Shown one piece after another: positions 52,055 to 61,438 of a stretch of DNA of 64,000 nt (position 1 is its first letter; every line of letters begins with the position of its first letter). A program made the position numbers and the translations under genes. This DNA is from CAVROP01 sp050012175. GTDB taxonomy: Bacteria > Acidobacteriota > Terriglobia > UBA7540. The stretch lies in the NCBI GenBank assembly GCA_050012175.1, contig JBEKHR010000018.1, positions 33,888 to 97,887 of the forward strand, given 5' to 3'. The notes under the pieces are model-generated. The model saw only the letters and a list, made by a program, of their open reading frames with translations. It had not been told where the DNA came from and made no database searches.

Positions 52055-52963
52055 CTACGGGAGCGGCTTTCTTGTGCTGGAGTAGTAGGACCACTCGCTG
52101 GCCCAGGTGGCCACGCGAAACCAGTAACGGCCGAACATAACGGCTTGTTGAACAACAAAAAGGCTGGCCAGCGCCAGGAGTTCACGGATGTGCGGCCCGC
52201 CGGCGATGGTTGCATTGATGAATCCCCATGGGAACAGCAGCCGGTAAACTCCCAGGAGCGCCAACCCGAAGAATGAAGGCACGACATAGACTCCTATCGC
52301 TCTCCTAAGACGGCCGAGAGAAAAACCCAGGGAAGCGAGGAAGGCTTGGATCGCGCCCGTACCCTCTTCCAGCACCAGCCGGACGCGTGCATAGTCCATG
52401 ACCAGGTTGACAAAACCCAGGCCCAGCACCACGAGCAATGAGACTGCGAGGCGAGCCCAGAAAACCGCGCGGTCGTCGGCCCAGTTGCCCGTCCAGTGGT
52501 CCACCAACTGGCCCAACTTTTCATTCAGGAGCTTGAAGACGATCCAATAGCAAATGAGACCGATGACCAGGAGACGCAGCAAACGCCATGCGTAGCGTCC
52601 GGTGTCGCGAAAGAAATCTCCGACCGAATACTTCAGGTCAGGCGCTTTGAAGCGAGTCAGCACTCCGCCGGCCAGAATCGAGTTCAGCGCCAACGAGACG
52701 AAGCCCATGCAAACAATCACCGGCGCATAACGATCGAAGCTACCCGGATTATTGAAGGCGAAGTCCGTTAACCAATCAACGGAGAAGCCACGCGCCAATT
52801 CCCGGCCCATCAGGCTGTGTCCGGTGAAACGCTGGATACCAAGGTAGATGGGAAATCCGGCGAGCGCGGCAATGGCGAGATTAGCAAGGAACAGAATCCC
52901 GACTGCCGACGCGGTGCGGCGTGTGATGGAGAGTCCCTGCCGAACGGATGACCCGACACTCAT
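52055..52963 (-). CDS. polytopic membrane protein of unknown function
   Basis: 302 residues with about six hydrophobic segments (GILFLANLAIAALAGFPIYL, YAPVIVCMGFVSLALNSILA, LLVIGLICYWIVFKLL, ...). The middle contains VMDYARVRLVLEEGTGAIQAF, a short loop shared by several membrane proteins of unknown role. Located downstream of a repeat-rich gap, with the GTCATTC element 17 nt upstream of its start. Confidence 0.75.
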   Translation of the reverse strand: MSVGSSVRQGLSITRRTASAVGILFLANLAIAALAGFPIYLGIQRFTGHSLMGRELARGFSVDWLTDFAFNNPGSFDRYAPVIVCMGFVSLALNSILAGGVLTRFKAPDLKYSVGDFFRDTGRYAWRLLRLLVIGLICYWIVFKLLNEKLGQLVDHWTGNWADDRAVFWARLAVSLLVVLGLGFVNLVMDYARVRLVLEEGTGAIQAFLASLGFSLGRLRRAIGVYVVPSFFGLALLGVYRLLFPWGFINATIAGGPHIRELLALASLFVVQQAVMFGRYWFRVATWASEWSYYSSTRKPLP

Positions 52964-52980
52964 TCTGAACCTCCCTCGTT

Positions 52981-53103
52981 GTCATTCCGAGCGAAGCGAG
53001 GAATCTCGCTCTGATTCTTTCTTCCACCTACGCCCGGCTAGGCCGCCTTGAGCTCCGATCCACCTCACGGCAGAGCGAGATTCCTCGCTTCGCTCGGAAT
53101 GAC
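52981..53103. repeat. 123-bp MITE-like palindrome (GTCATTC ends)
   Basis: Starts GTCATTCCGAGCGAAGCGAG and ends with its near-perfect complement, so terminal inverted repeats are about 30 bp with a non-coding core of about 60 bp. Same family as 6241-6348 and 21736-21775. Confidence 0.85.
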
Positions 53104-53171
53104 ATCCACCCCGGGGATGACCCCATCTTCGCGGTTGGAGCGTTTGCATTGGCATTCTCCAAACTCCAGGT

Positions 53172-53189
53172 GCCGGCCTGAAGGCCGGC
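53172..53189. repeat. REP-like hairpin
   Basis: GCCGGCCTGAAGGCCGGC forms a tight hairpin just downstream of the M1 peptidase gene; it could also act as a terminator-like stem, though no T-run follows on either strand. Confidence 0.5.
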
Positions 53190-53240
53190 GCTACGCGCCA
53201 ACATGGCACAACCCTAAGTCATTCACCGACGCCGCAGGCC

Positions 53241-55424
53241 TCAACTAAAAAAACCGGCGGCGAAGAACAGATTCTCAAGCCAGAAAATCCAACGGATGTA
53301 CCACTTGGCTGCGGCGCGGTTGTCTGGCTCGGCCAGCCGGCTGTTATGGGTGAAGTTCTCTTCCAGCGCCAACTTTCGCTGAGGGTCCACTTCTGCCGAC
53401 GTCAGCTTGGAGGGTTTCTCGAAAACAAACTTCACCCAGCGATACTTACCGTCCCAGTTCCTTTCGATGGTCTCACCATTATCGAAGCGAATCACCACGT
53501 CCACAGGCGCAAGGGCTTCGCCCAGACGACGCACGACGACCGTAGACCGAAAGAGTTTGGTCTTACTTTTCTCAGCGAGCTTGGCAGCGTCCTGTTCGAG
53601 GTAGGTGTTCCTTTTTCCATTTTCGTCGTATACCCCGACTTTGCCCTCGAGAGGTTCGCTTCTAAGGTCACTGACTTCATAGTCGACAACGTTTGAGCCG
53701 TAGAAGAACTGCTCGAAAAACCAGTTCATATTTTGCCCGGAGACTTCGTTCACGACGTCGACAAAGTCCCGAGTGGCCGGATGACGATAGCGCCAGCGTT
53801 GCTGATAGGTGCGCATGACGCGCGCCATGGTTTCCGGGCCCAAATAACTTTCCAGGGTTCGGAGCGCGAGAGCCGGCCGGGTGTAAGAATTAACCACATA
53901 ACTTCCGCCGTCCAGATATTGCCATCCGTTCCGGACTAGTTCGTCGTCCTTGGCATTTTCGAGGTATTCGAGGCGGCGGCTGGTGCGTTCCGGAGTTCCG
54001 ACACACCCGAAGTAAGTACCCAGCGGAATATTTCCGACTCCCGCGAAGGGGAACTCCGGCAACTCGACATTGAACCACGGGTAAATTAGGAAAGGCATGC
54101 CGAAAACGTGTTGATAACTGCATCCCTGGCCATAAGCGGTTTCAATGACTTTGCCGGTTGAGTAAGTGTTGAACCCTTCGTCGAGCCATGCTTCCTCGAA
54201 TTCATTGTTCCCTACCATGCCATACCAAAACTGGTGTCCAAACTCATGGACGGTGACGCCCTCGGGCGAAAAAGAATGCTCGCCTGGCCAGAAGTAGGCG
54301 CCACATGTAATGAACGTGGGATACTCCATGCCGCCGGTGTTCGAGCCGCGTTGGGGATCGACCACCGTCAACGTGTCGTAAGGATACTGGCCGTACCACA
54401 AACCGAAATATTTAAGCCCGTTGAAGGCGGCGCGGAAATAGCGGTCCGCAAGGCTGCGGTGATCGGGCTGGAGCAAAAGCGTAACCGACACGTCGCGGAG
54501 GGCAACCTGGTCAGCGGGCAGGTTAAGGATTCGGGCCCAGCTCAGGAGTTCGTCGCCGCGTACTTCATGGCCCCAGTCGAAGGTGCGGGTGAGCTTGATA
54601 AAATGCGGGCTGGTGGTCCAGGCAAAATCGTGAACGTCCTCCTGGTGGAAGTAGTAGGTTGTAGTCCGGTCAGGATTGCTTTGGGTGCGGCGCAAAAACC
54701 CCGTTGCACCCAAGATATAATTCGAGGGGACAGTCAGGTCAACGTCCCAGGCTCCGTAATCCGCAAAAAACTCGGTGTTGGCGTGGAATTGGTGGCAATT
54801 CCAGCCACCTTCCTTGCGGCCGCGCTCGCCCGCTGCTTCGTAAACGCCGATCTTGGGGAACCACTGTCCAACCAGGATGTAATCGTCGTCATAGCCCGTG
54901 CGTGCCAAGGCGCGCGGAAGCTTCGAAGTGAAACCGACCGAGAGGTCAATGCTGCCGTGAGGTGGAACGGGCTGCGGTAGCGGCACTCGGATTACGCTCT
55001 GATCGGCGGCATTATCGTCGTCGGGATGCACGAACGTTATCGCCGGCGTCAGATCTGCGCCGCCTACAATCTGAAGTTTGTTGACGTCCACCCATCCCCA
55101 CTTTTGTCCTTCCGGCTCGGCTTTCCATTCTTTCAGCAGACTGCGGCGTCTGCTGAGGGAGGATTCCCGCAGGAATGTGCTATCCATGTTTTTGAATGCA
55201 TTGAGATACAAGTGGAAATATAGGTCCGGAATAGAATCCTCAGTGTGGTTCCACCAAGTAAGGTTGTAGTGGCCCGCGACCTTCTTCGTGGCCGGATCGA
55301 ACTTGGCTGAAATCTGGTAGCGGACGATGGGATGTTCGATGCGAGATTGGTAAGTCTGAGCGCTGACGTTGATGCCGAAAGGCACCAGCACCGCCAGCAC
55401 TCCGAGCAAGATTCGTCTGTTCAT
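53241..55424 (-). CDS. M1 family metallopeptidase
   Basis: A secreted zinc aminopeptidase-like enzyme of 727 residues. Signal peptide about 1-22 (RRILLGVLAVLVPFGINVSA). N-terminal beta domain with QISAKFDPATKKVAGHYNLT. Catalytic domain: GGMEYPTFI, the zinc motif HEFGHQFWYGM (H393, E394, H397) and EEAWLDEGFN with E416 as the third ligand, then the C-terminal half with WFFEQFFYGSNVVDYEV. ATG at 55424 has GGAG 6-9 nt upstream; the open frame reaches back to 55556. Start overlaps the stop of the small membrane protein (ATGA). Confidence 0.92.
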   Translation of the reverse strand: MNRRILLGVLAVLVPFGINVSAQTYQSRIEHPIVRYQISAKFDPATKKVAGHYNLTWWNHTEDSIPDLYFHLYLNAFKNMDSTFLRESSLSRRRSLLKEWKAEPEGQKWGWVDVNKLQIVGGADLTPAITFVHPDDDNAADQSVIRVPLPQPVPPHGSIDLSVGFTSKLPRALARTGYDDDYILVGQWFPKIGVYEAAGERGRKEGGWNCHQFHANTEFFADYGAWDVDLTVPSNYILGATGFLRRTQSNPDRTTTYYFHQEDVHDFAWTTSPHFIKLTRTFDWGHEVRGDELLSWARILNLPADQVALRDVSVTLLLQPDHRSLADRYFRAAFNGLKYFGLWYGQYPYDTLTVVDPQRGSNTGGMEYPTFITCGAYFWPGEHSFSPEGVTVHEFGHQFWYGMVGNNEFEEAWLDEGFNTYSTGKVIETAYGQGCSYQHVFGMPFLIYPWFNVELPEFPFAGVGNIPLGTYFGCVGTPERTSRRLEYLENAKDDELVRNGWQYLDGGSYVVNSYTRPALALRTLESYLGPETMARVMRTYQQRWRYRHPATRDFVDVVNEVSGQNMNWFFEQFFYGSNVVDYEVSDLRSEPLEGKVGVYDENGKRNTYLEQDAAKLAEKSKTKLFRSTVVVRRLGEALAPVDVVIRFDNGETIERNWDGKYRWVKFVFEKPSKLTSAEVDPQRKLALEENFTHNSRLAEPDNRAAAKWYIRWIFWLENLFFAAGFFS

Positions 55425-55714
55425 CTTTTTCTCCAAAAGGGGAACACGAACCGGATGGTCAAGAAAATTCCTGCTGTCAGCGTCAGTCCCACGAGTTCGA
55501 GAAATGCCGCGCGGAGGAATTTGCTGGCGGGAAGGCCCAATTGCTCGCGCAGCCAAACCCAGGAACAGATGTCGAAAACATAAAGGCCAACCGTGCAGTC
55601 GCGGGTTGTCCGACTGGCGGCATAAAGGAGCAAGGCAATAATGAAGATGCCAGCCACGATCCTCAGCGCATAGATGAGAGTTCTTACGTAAGGCAGTTTC
55701 TCTGCCACCCGCAA
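55421..55714 (-). CDS. small membrane protein, partner of the M1 peptidase
   Basis: 97 residues with two clear hydrophobic segments (about 14-33 and 66-88) and a basic C-terminus (FPFWRKR). Starts at a TTG at 55714 or a GTG at 55708, both after GGAGG. Its stop codon overlaps the ATG of the M1 gene by 4 nt, so the two are made together. No family recognised; possibly a maturation or membrane-anchor partner. Confidence 0.7.
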   Translation of the reverse strand: MRVAEKLPYVRTLIYALRIVAGIFIIALLLYAASRTTRDCTVGLYVFDICSWVWLREQLGLPASKFLRAAFLELVGLTLTAGIFLTIRFVFPFWRKR

Positions 55715-55816
55715 TTTTCCTCCGGTTGATTCACTGCGGCGGCATTGTACCTGCCGAGCGCACAGCTTGCAAGATTGTTTAGGTTATCCTGTCAGATGCG
55801 GCTCGCCTGGGAATGT

Positions 55817-55891
55817 TGGAGGCGCGGGTGAGAATCGAACTCACGCATAAAGGTTTTGCAGACCTCTCCCTTACCACTTGGGTACCGCGCC
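55817..55891 (-). tRNA. tRNA-Cys (GCA)
   Basis: On the minus strand: acceptor GGCGCGG pairs with CCGCGCC, D-arm CAAGTGGTAAG, anticodon loop CTGCAAA giving GCA, T-arm with GTTCGATTC, followed by discriminator T and an encoded CCA. 75 nt including CCA. cysS lies 3.7 kb away on the same strand. Confidence 0.95.
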
Positions 55892-55904
55892 CTTTGAGAA
55901 CAGT

Positions 55905-55969
55905 TGCTAGTGGTTAGTGGCTAGTAAGTTCCCTCGCTAACCACTCGCCACTAACCACTGGCCACTGTA
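55905..55969. repeat. inverted heptad repeats between the two tRNAs
   Basis: The left part has AGTGGTT/AGTGGCT units, the right part ACCACTC/ACCACTG units, about complementary, forming a hairpin of about 20 bp with a short loop, exactly between tRNA-Cys and tRNA-Gly. Confidence 0.7.
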
Positions 55970-55974
55970 GTTTT

Positions 55975-56049
55975 TGGAGCGGGAAACGGGATTCGAACCC
56001 GCGACTTCGACCTTGGCAAGGTCGCACTCTACCACTGAGTTATTCCCGC
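55975..56049 (-). tRNA. tRNA-Gly (GCC)
   Basis: Minus strand: acceptor GCGGGAA with TTCCCGC, D-arm CTCAGTGGTAGAG, anticodon loop TTGCCAA giving GCC, T-arm GGGTTCGAATCCC, discriminator T and encoded CCA. 75 nt including CCA. Lies upstream of tRNA-Cys; both probably form one transcript. Confidence 0.95.
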
Positions 56050-56105
56050 TTGGCCACAAACCTTACCTCTCGTCAAGTGATTATAGGAAGCGGTGATTCG
56101 TAAAG

Positions 56106-57155
56106 TCAAGCCGGTTCCAGCCCGCCCTTCTGCAATGCGTCCGCGGGAGCGGTTGGGAGCTGGGCCGCCTCGCGCAAGAACTTTGCGGACTCCTCAGGCG
56201 ATGTGGGATTGATGTAGAAGCCCGTGCCCCATTCAAAGCCGGCGACTTTGGTCAGTTTTGGCATGATTTCCAGGTGCCAGTGGTAATAATCCTCTACGGA
56301 TTCCCCGATGGGCGCGGTGTGAATGATGTAGTTGTAAGCAGGCCACTCCAGCACGCGGTCCAGACGCGACAGCATATCCTTCAGAATCGGAGCGAGCTGC
56401 TCGAATTCAGCTTTCTGGGATTGCTCGAAGGCACATTGGTGGGTCTTCGGGATGATCCAAATCTCAAAGGGGAATCTTGGAGCAAAGGGCGCCAGAACCA
56501 CGAAGGCCTGATTCTCCGCGATCAGGCGCGCACTCTTTTCCATCTCCTGGCGGATGATATCGCAAAAGATGCAGCGCTCTTTGAAGTTGTAGTGTTCACG
56601 CGCGCCGTCCACCTCTTCGCGGACGCGCTTCGGCAACACGGGCAGAGCGATGAGCTGGGAGTGGGTATGCTCGAGCGAGGCGCCCGCAGCCTCACCGTGG
56701 TTCTTGAAGATCAGGATGTATTTGAAGCGCCGGTCTTTCTTGAGGTCCAGAATGCGGTCGCGGTAGGCCCAAAGCACGTCCTCGACTTTGCGCGTGGGCA
56801 TGGTGGCCAAGGTCAGGCTGTGCTCCGGCGTCTCGATAATGACCTCGTGCGCCCCGATGCCATTCATCTTGTCGTAAACGCCTTCACCCTGCCGGTTGAG
56901 TGTTCCCTCGATGCCCAGCGCCGGGAACTTGTTCGGCACAACGCGCAACGACCAGCCGGGGGTATCCCGCGCGCTACCGTTGCGGTAAGCATGAATTTCC
57001 GGCGGCGTTTTCTTTTCGTTGCCAGGGCAGAATGGGCAGAAGCCCGAGCCGCGGATCTGAACTTTGTCCCGGACGAAATCCGTTGGCCTTATGGCTCGGT
57101 CAGTAGCAATGATGACCCACCGCCCGGTGATGGGGTCTTTCCTTAGTTCGGGCAA
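56106..57155 (-). CDS. galT: galactose-1-phosphate uridylyltransferase
   Basis: 349 residues. KDPITGRWVIIATDRAIRP at the N-terminus, Zn-binding CPFCPGNE, SLEHTHSQLIALP, CIFCDII, and the catalytic HxH in DYYHWHLEIMPKL. Works with GalE in the Leloir pathway. A typical galT; neighbours (tRNAs, yraN) suggest no dedicated gal operon here. Confidence 0.93.
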   Translation of the reverse strand: MPELRKDPITGRWVIIATDRAIRPTDFVRDKVQIRGSGFCPFCPGNEKKTPPEIHAYRNGSARDTPGWSLRVVPNKFPALGIEGTLNRQGEGVYDKMNGIGAHEVIIETPEHSLTLATMPTRKVEDVLWAYRDRILDLKKDRRFKYILIFKNHGEAAGASLEHTHSQLIALPVLPKRVREEVDGAREHYNFKERCIFCDIIRQEMEKSARLIAENQAFVVLAPFAPRFPFEIWIIPKTHQCAFEQSQKAEFEQLAPILKDMLSRLDRVLEWPAYNYIIHTAPIGESVEDYYHWHLEIMPKLTKVAGFEWGTGFYINPTSPEESAKFLREAAQLPTAPADALQKGGLEPA

Positions 57156-57200
57156 AGGTTTTACTCCTTCCGCGGCTAAACTCCGAAGAGGAGCGGCCAG

Positions 57201-57665
57201 TCAAGCTTTGAATGCATCCTTGATCAGCCGAACTTGCAAGCCCTCCTCCGGATTCAATGACACGCTCACCACATCAAAGCGGCAATTTATGGGTTTCCGT
57301 CCGAGTTGCCGCAAGTATTCCTGGGCTGCCCTGATAACCCGCTTTTGTTTGTTCGGGGAAACCGCGACCTCGGGCGGACCCGTTGCCTCAGAGGTCCGAG
57401 CCTTCACTTCCACAAAGGCCAAGGTAGGCCCATCCCACCCGACCAAGTCGAGCTCTCCGGCGCCTGAACGGGCACGCCAGTTTCGCGCTACTACAGTATA
57501 TCCTGCTTGGCGTAGATACCAATAGGCCAGAGTTTCCCCGCGTACACCGAGGTCCGGAATTTGGGATTTGCCCCGCTCTTCCTGCGGTAATAAGGCCGCC
57601 CTTTGCGCGCGCTGACGCTCTTTCCATGCCAGCGCACGATACATCAACCGTGCCAACAAACCCAT
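57201..57665 (-). CDS. yraN: UPF0102/YraN endonuclease-like protein
   Basis: 154 residues of the UPF0102 family: LGVRGETLAYWYLRQAGYTV, the nuclease motif GELDLVGWDGPTLAFVEVKA (D-x-n-E-x-K), and QKRVIRAAQEYLRQL. An N-terminal extension of about 40 basic residues is not typical; a start further in is possible. Role: likely nuclease of the PD-(D/E)xK superfamily, biological function uncertain. Confidence 0.88.
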   Translation of the reverse strand: MGLLARLMYRALAWKERQRAQRAALLPQEERGKSQIPDLGVRGETLAYWYLRQAGYTVVARNWRARSGAGELDLVGWDGPTLAFVEVKARTSEATGPPEVAVSPNKQKRVIRAAQEYLRQLGRKPINCRFDVVSVSLNPEEGLQVRLIKDAFKA

Positions 57666-57791
57666 TGTAATAGCGACCCGCGCCGTGTGACAGGTAATGC
57701 CCGGGCTCAGCGCTCAATCCTCGACTTTGACAAGTCACGAAGGCCCTAGCCACGGACAGAAATTCGAGCGCCGATGCGTCCATTGCCCGAG

Positions 57792-59129
57792 CTATTTCTC
57801 GACCTCGGAAAGGCAAGCGTCGAGGATTTCGAGCGCGATATCCGCGTGCTCCCGCTCGATGATCAAGGGTGGCATCAGTCGCACGGTGCTCTCGCCGCAG
57901 CCCAGGACGAGCAGGCCCTGATGGAATGCCCTCTCGATGACCTTGTGGCGCGCCTCCGGGTCAGGCTCACGTGTTTCCTGGTTCTTGACTAACTCGATTC
58001 CGATCATCAGGCCGCGCCCCCGCACCTGGCCCACAAGCGGGTGCTTGTGTGGCCAGTCCGCAAGCCGGCCCATGATGTATTCTCCCATGCGCGCGGCGTT
58101 CGCAACATACTTTTCTTCCAGCAGGCGAATAGTTTCCAGCGCCGCCGCGCAAGCCACCGGGTTCCCTCCGAAAGTGGAGGCATGCGCGCCCGGACCCCAA
58201 TCCATCAACTCTGCGCGGGCTACCGCCACGCCGAGTGGCAGGCCGGAAGCGATGCCCTTCGCCGTGACCAGGATGTCGGGTACAACGCCGGAATGTTCAC
58301 AGGCCCACATCTTTCCGGTGCGCCCCATTCCGCACTGGACTTCATCGAAAATCAGCAGGATGCCGTACCGATCGGCCATCTGCCGCAGCTTGACCAGAAA
58401 GCTGGGAGGGGGCACGATGTATCCGCCTTCGCCCTGGATCGGCTCCACCACAATCGCCGCCACTTCATCCGGAGGAACGGCCGTCCTGAAGAGCTGATTC
58501 TCGATGAACTCTGTGCAGACCCAATCGCAAAGGCACTCCGGCGCGCGATGCCCGGCGGGGCATCGATAGGGGTTCGGGTACGGAGCGTGCGCCACCCCGG
58601 AAAGCAAGGGGCCAAAACCACGCCGCTGGACGGGTTTGCTGGCGGTCAGGGAAAGCGCGCCCAAGGTTCGGCCGTGGAACGCGCCCATGAACGCAATCAA
58701 GCGATGGCGCTTGGTGTGGTAGCGTGCCATCTTTATGGCGGCTTCAATGGCCTCGGTGCCGGAATTCCCGAACACCACCCGCTTGGGGAATTTGCCCGGG
58801 GTTATGGCCGCCATTTTCTCCGCGAGTTGAACCAGCAGGGGATAATAGAAATCCGTGCCCGACATGTGAATCAGCGTTTCCGCTTGGCGCTGAATGGCGC
58901 GCACCACGTCTGGGTGACAATGGCCCGTGGAGACCACCGCGATGCCCGCCGCGAAATCCAGAAACACGTTCCCATCCACGTCCTCGACGCCCACGCCTTC
59001 GCCCCGTTTGGCGACCATGGGGTAGTCCCGCGTATACGAAGGCGAGATGAATTGGCGGTCGAGTGCCAGGACCTTCTGAGCTTCCGGACCGGGGAGAGGC
59101 GTTTTGATTGAAGGGACCTTCTTTTCCAT
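57792..59129 (-). CDS. class III aminotransferase (GABA/ornithine type)
   Basis: 445 residues, PLP fold I. The cofactor lysine is in VTAKGIASGLPLGV (K291), preceded by IFDEVQCGMGRTGKMWACEH, VVFGNSGTEAIEAAIKMARY, and IQGEGGYIVPP. Best match by motif is 4-aminobutyrate or related omega-amino acid aminotransferases. Start at the ATG 59129 with GGAGG 10 nt before; the open frame goes to 59222. Its role (GABA, lysine or other substrate) cannot be settled here. Confidence 0.88.
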   Translation of the reverse strand: MEKKVPSIKTPLPGPEAQKVLALDRQFISPSYTRDYPMVAKRGEGVGVEDVDGNVFLDFAAGIAVVSTGHCHPDVVRAIQRQAETLIHMSGTDFYYPLLVQLAEKMAAITPGKFPKRVVFGNSGTEAIEAAIKMARYHTKRHRLIAFMGAFHGRTLGALSLTASKPVQRRGFGPLLSGVAHAPYPNPYRCPAGHRAPECLCDWVCTEFIENQLFRTAVPPDEVAAIVVEPIQGEGGYIVPPPSFLVKLRQMADRYGILLIFDEVQCGMGRTGKMWACEHSGVVPDILVTAKGIASGLPLGVAVARAELMDWGPGAHASTFGGNPVACAAALETIRLLEEKYVANAARMGEYIMGRLADWPHKHPLVGQVRGRGLMIGIELVKNQETREPDPEARHKVIERAFHQGLLVLGCGESTVRLMPPLIIEREHADIALEILDACLSEVEK

Positions 59130-59303
59130 GTAAATCCTCCTCTGCGCTGCCTTCCGGCTGGCGCGATTGGCTTTTAGGTTTTGAGTGAGCAGGGAGTGCA
59201 GGGAGTGATTAGTCCCCGCCAAAAAGGTTGGGCCGCGCTAACAATGGCAGCCTGAGGCGCAAACCATAAGGCGGCTGAGAAGGGTTTCGGACATAGGAAT
59301 CTT

Positions 59304-59469
59304 GCCCTCTCCCTTGGGGAGAGGGTGTCCTGCTGCCGGCGCTTTCACCAGCCGGAGCGGGACGGGTGAGGGGTCGGTTGCGGGCTGAGGAGCGGATTTG
59401 AAGAAGTAACCCCTCACCTGGCTCTCCCGCGCCTGCGGGATCGCCACCCTCTCCCCAAGGGAGAGGGCT
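59304..59469. repeat. 166-bp inverted-repeat element with palindromic ends
   Basis: GCCCTCTCCCTTGGGGAGAG at one end and its complement at the other, each end itself a hairpin (CTCTCCC / GGGAGAG). The middle contains GGTGAGGGGT and ACCCCTCACC as a second inverted pair. Lies between cysS and the aminotransferase; MITE-like. Confidence 0.7.
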
Positions 59470-59543
59470 GTCTTTGCCCCGCGTGTCAAGCCGAAGTCCG
59501 TAGAGACTCGCCTCGTAGGTTTGTAGCAATCTGTTGGACATGA

Positions 59544-61067
59544 TTACTTCCGCTTCCAACGAGTTCCAAGCTTGCTATCCTCTAGTATAACACCGGCCTT
59601 CTGAAGATTCTGGCGAATTTCATCGGCGCGGTCAAAATTGCCCTTGCGACGCGCCTCGTCACGTTCCGCAACCCATCTCTCGATTTCCTCGTCGGTCAGC
59701 AACTCCATCGCCAGCGCGCCGGTGTGCCCATTCCCAATTGCCGCCTGTCCGATGTCCGCAGGCGGCGGAGGGACGAGAACGGCCAGGCTTGAATCGCGGG
59801 GTTTGATGAAACCGAATTTCACCAGCTTTTCGTGGTCATTGTCGTCGAGGACGCAGAAGATGCGGTCCCAGCGCTCCAGCGTGTCCAGGAAGGCAGCGCG
59901 ATCACCAGTCCGGAATTCGCCCTGGTCCATGGCCGTGTTTCCATCCCGCACCATGGCGAAGACGGCGCCGAGGGCTTCGGCGGTGTTCAAGTTGTCGTCC
60001 ATGGCATCTTCAAACGCCTGGCAGGCGGCGCGGGCACGATCCTGCAAAGCGGCATTCTCCCCCGCAGAGAATGACTCTTGGGCCAGCCGCAAGCGGAAAT
60101 TCCTGAGCCTGTCGATGGATTGTTGCGCCTGGTGCAGGCCATCAAAGGTGAAGTTCAAATGCCGGCGGTAAGGGACAGAGGCCAGCAAGTATCGGATCGC
60201 CGAGGGCCTGTAACCCTTGGCTAAAAGGTCGCGCAGCGTATAGAAATTGCCCAGTGACTTCGACATCTTCTCGCCGTTGACGATCAGATGCTCGGCGTGC
60301 AGCCAGTAGCGCACGAACGGCTTGCCCGTGGCCGCCTCGCTCTGCGCAATTTCGTTCTCGTGATGGGGGAAGATAAGGTCGACGCCTCCGGAGTGGATGT
60401 CAAAAGTCTCGCCCAGGAATTTCATGGACATCACGGAGCACTCGATGTGCCAGCCGGGTCGCCCGGGGCCGAGCGGCGTCTCCCAAAAGGGCTCGCCTTC
60501 CTTCGGCGCCTTCCAGAGCGCAAAGTCGCGGGCGTCGTTCTTGTCGTACTTGTCCGCATCAATCCGTGCCCCGTCGCGGATGCCCGATAGGTCGATCTTG
60601 GACAGTTGGCCATAGTTCTTGAATGCGGCCACCCGGAAGTAGATCGAGCCCTCACTCGTGTAGGCGTAACCTTGTTCAACCAGCGTCTGGATCACCTCGA
60701 CCATGTCATCGATCGAGTCCGTGGCGCGCACCACGATTTCAGGATCCTCGAGGCTCAAGAGTTGGCGATCCATTTCGAAGGCTTTGATGTATTTCTCCGT
60801 GTACTCGCGCAACGACACGCCCGCGGCTTGGGAATTGCGGATGGTGTTGTCGTCCACATCCGTCAGGTTCATGACGTGCCGGAGCGTGTATCCCCGGTAC
60901 TTCAGCCAGCGGCGCAGGATGTCCTGGAACACGAAGGTTCGGTAATTGCCGATGTGGGGGAAATCGTAAACGGTGGGGCCGCAGGTATACATGCCAACCC
61001 GGTTGTCGTGCAGTGGCTTGAACTCTTCGATTTGCCCGCTCAGTGTGTTGTAGATGCGGAACGGCAT
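59544..61067 (-). CDS. cysS: cysteinyl-tRNA synthetase
   Basis: 507 residues from the ATG at 61067 (MPFRIYNTLSGQIEEF); the frame runs to 61103. Class I synthetase: C29 in MYTCGPTVYDFPHIGNYRTF (HIGN 38-41), zinc ligands in WHIECSVMS and PHHENEIAQSE, and KMSKS at about 267-271. Charges the tRNA-Cys encoded at 55817-55891. Confidence 0.97.
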   Translation of the reverse strand: MPFRIYNTLSGQIEEFKPLHDNRVGMYTCGPTVYDFPHIGNYRTFVFQDILRRWLKYRGYTLRHVMNLTDVDDNTIRNSQAAGVSLREYTEKYIKAFEMDRQLLSLEDPEIVVRATDSIDDMVEVIQTLVEQGYAYTSEGSIYFRVAAFKNYGQLSKIDLSGIRDGARIDADKYDKNDARDFALWKAPKEGEPFWETPLGPGRPGWHIECSVMSMKFLGETFDIHSGGVDLIFPHHENEIAQSEAATGKPFVRYWLHAEHLIVNGEKMSKSLGNFYTLRDLLAKGYRPSAIRYLLASVPYRRHLNFTFDGLHQAQQSIDRLRNFRLRLAQESFSAGENAALQDRARAACQAFEDAMDDNLNTAEALGAVFAMVRDGNTAMDQGEFRTGDRAAFLDTLERWDRIFCVLDDNDHEKLVKFGFIKPRDSSLAVLVPPPPADIGQAAIGNGHTGALAMELLTDEEIERWVAERDEARRKGNFDRADEIRQNLQKAGVILEDSKLGTRWKRK

Positions 61068-61210
61068 ACGGTCAGCCTGCCTGTCAGTGATGCGAACGCT
61101 CAATTCTAGGTACGCGCGCGAAGCAAGTCAAGAAACTGGAAATTGGGGTAGTGGTGCAGTTTGAATTTCTTGGCCCTTGACTCACTCTGCTAGGCTGCCA
61201 TAATAGGGGC

Positions 61211-61438
61211 ATGACAAAAGAACCGATCCTCACATTTAAGCTTTCCAAGCCGGACAAATTTCACTGCTCAGCGTGCAGGGACGTGGGAGACGAGGGTGCC
61301 TTTACCTTGACCACGACGGCTAGCGATTTGGTTGACGCCTTTCGGAGTCATGTGCAGCGCTATCACTCGAAAGGAGAGGATTTCAATCAGGCTGCTTTTC
61401 GGGCTGTTCAGGAGACGATTCGACACTCGGAACGTTAG
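61211..61438 (+). CDS. small protein with zinc-finger-like spacing
   Basis: 75 residues with HCSACRDVG and, further on, RSHVQRYH, the Cys-x2-Cys...His-x4-His spacing of a small zinc finger. The last 56 nt overlap the 3' end of the convergent regulator gene at 61383, which is acceptable for convergent genes. Function unknown; could be regulatory and linked to the accessory region. Confidence 0.5.
   Translation: MTKEPILTFKLSKPDKFHCSACRDVGDEGAFTLTTTASDLVDAFRSHVQRYHSKGEDFNQAAFRAVQETIRHSER

Noticed and set aside
58041..59111. A 356-residue plus-strand open frame opposite the aminotransferase gene
   Set aside because: No family-like motifs; antisense to a clear PLP enzyme with good motif and ribosome-binding-site evidence.
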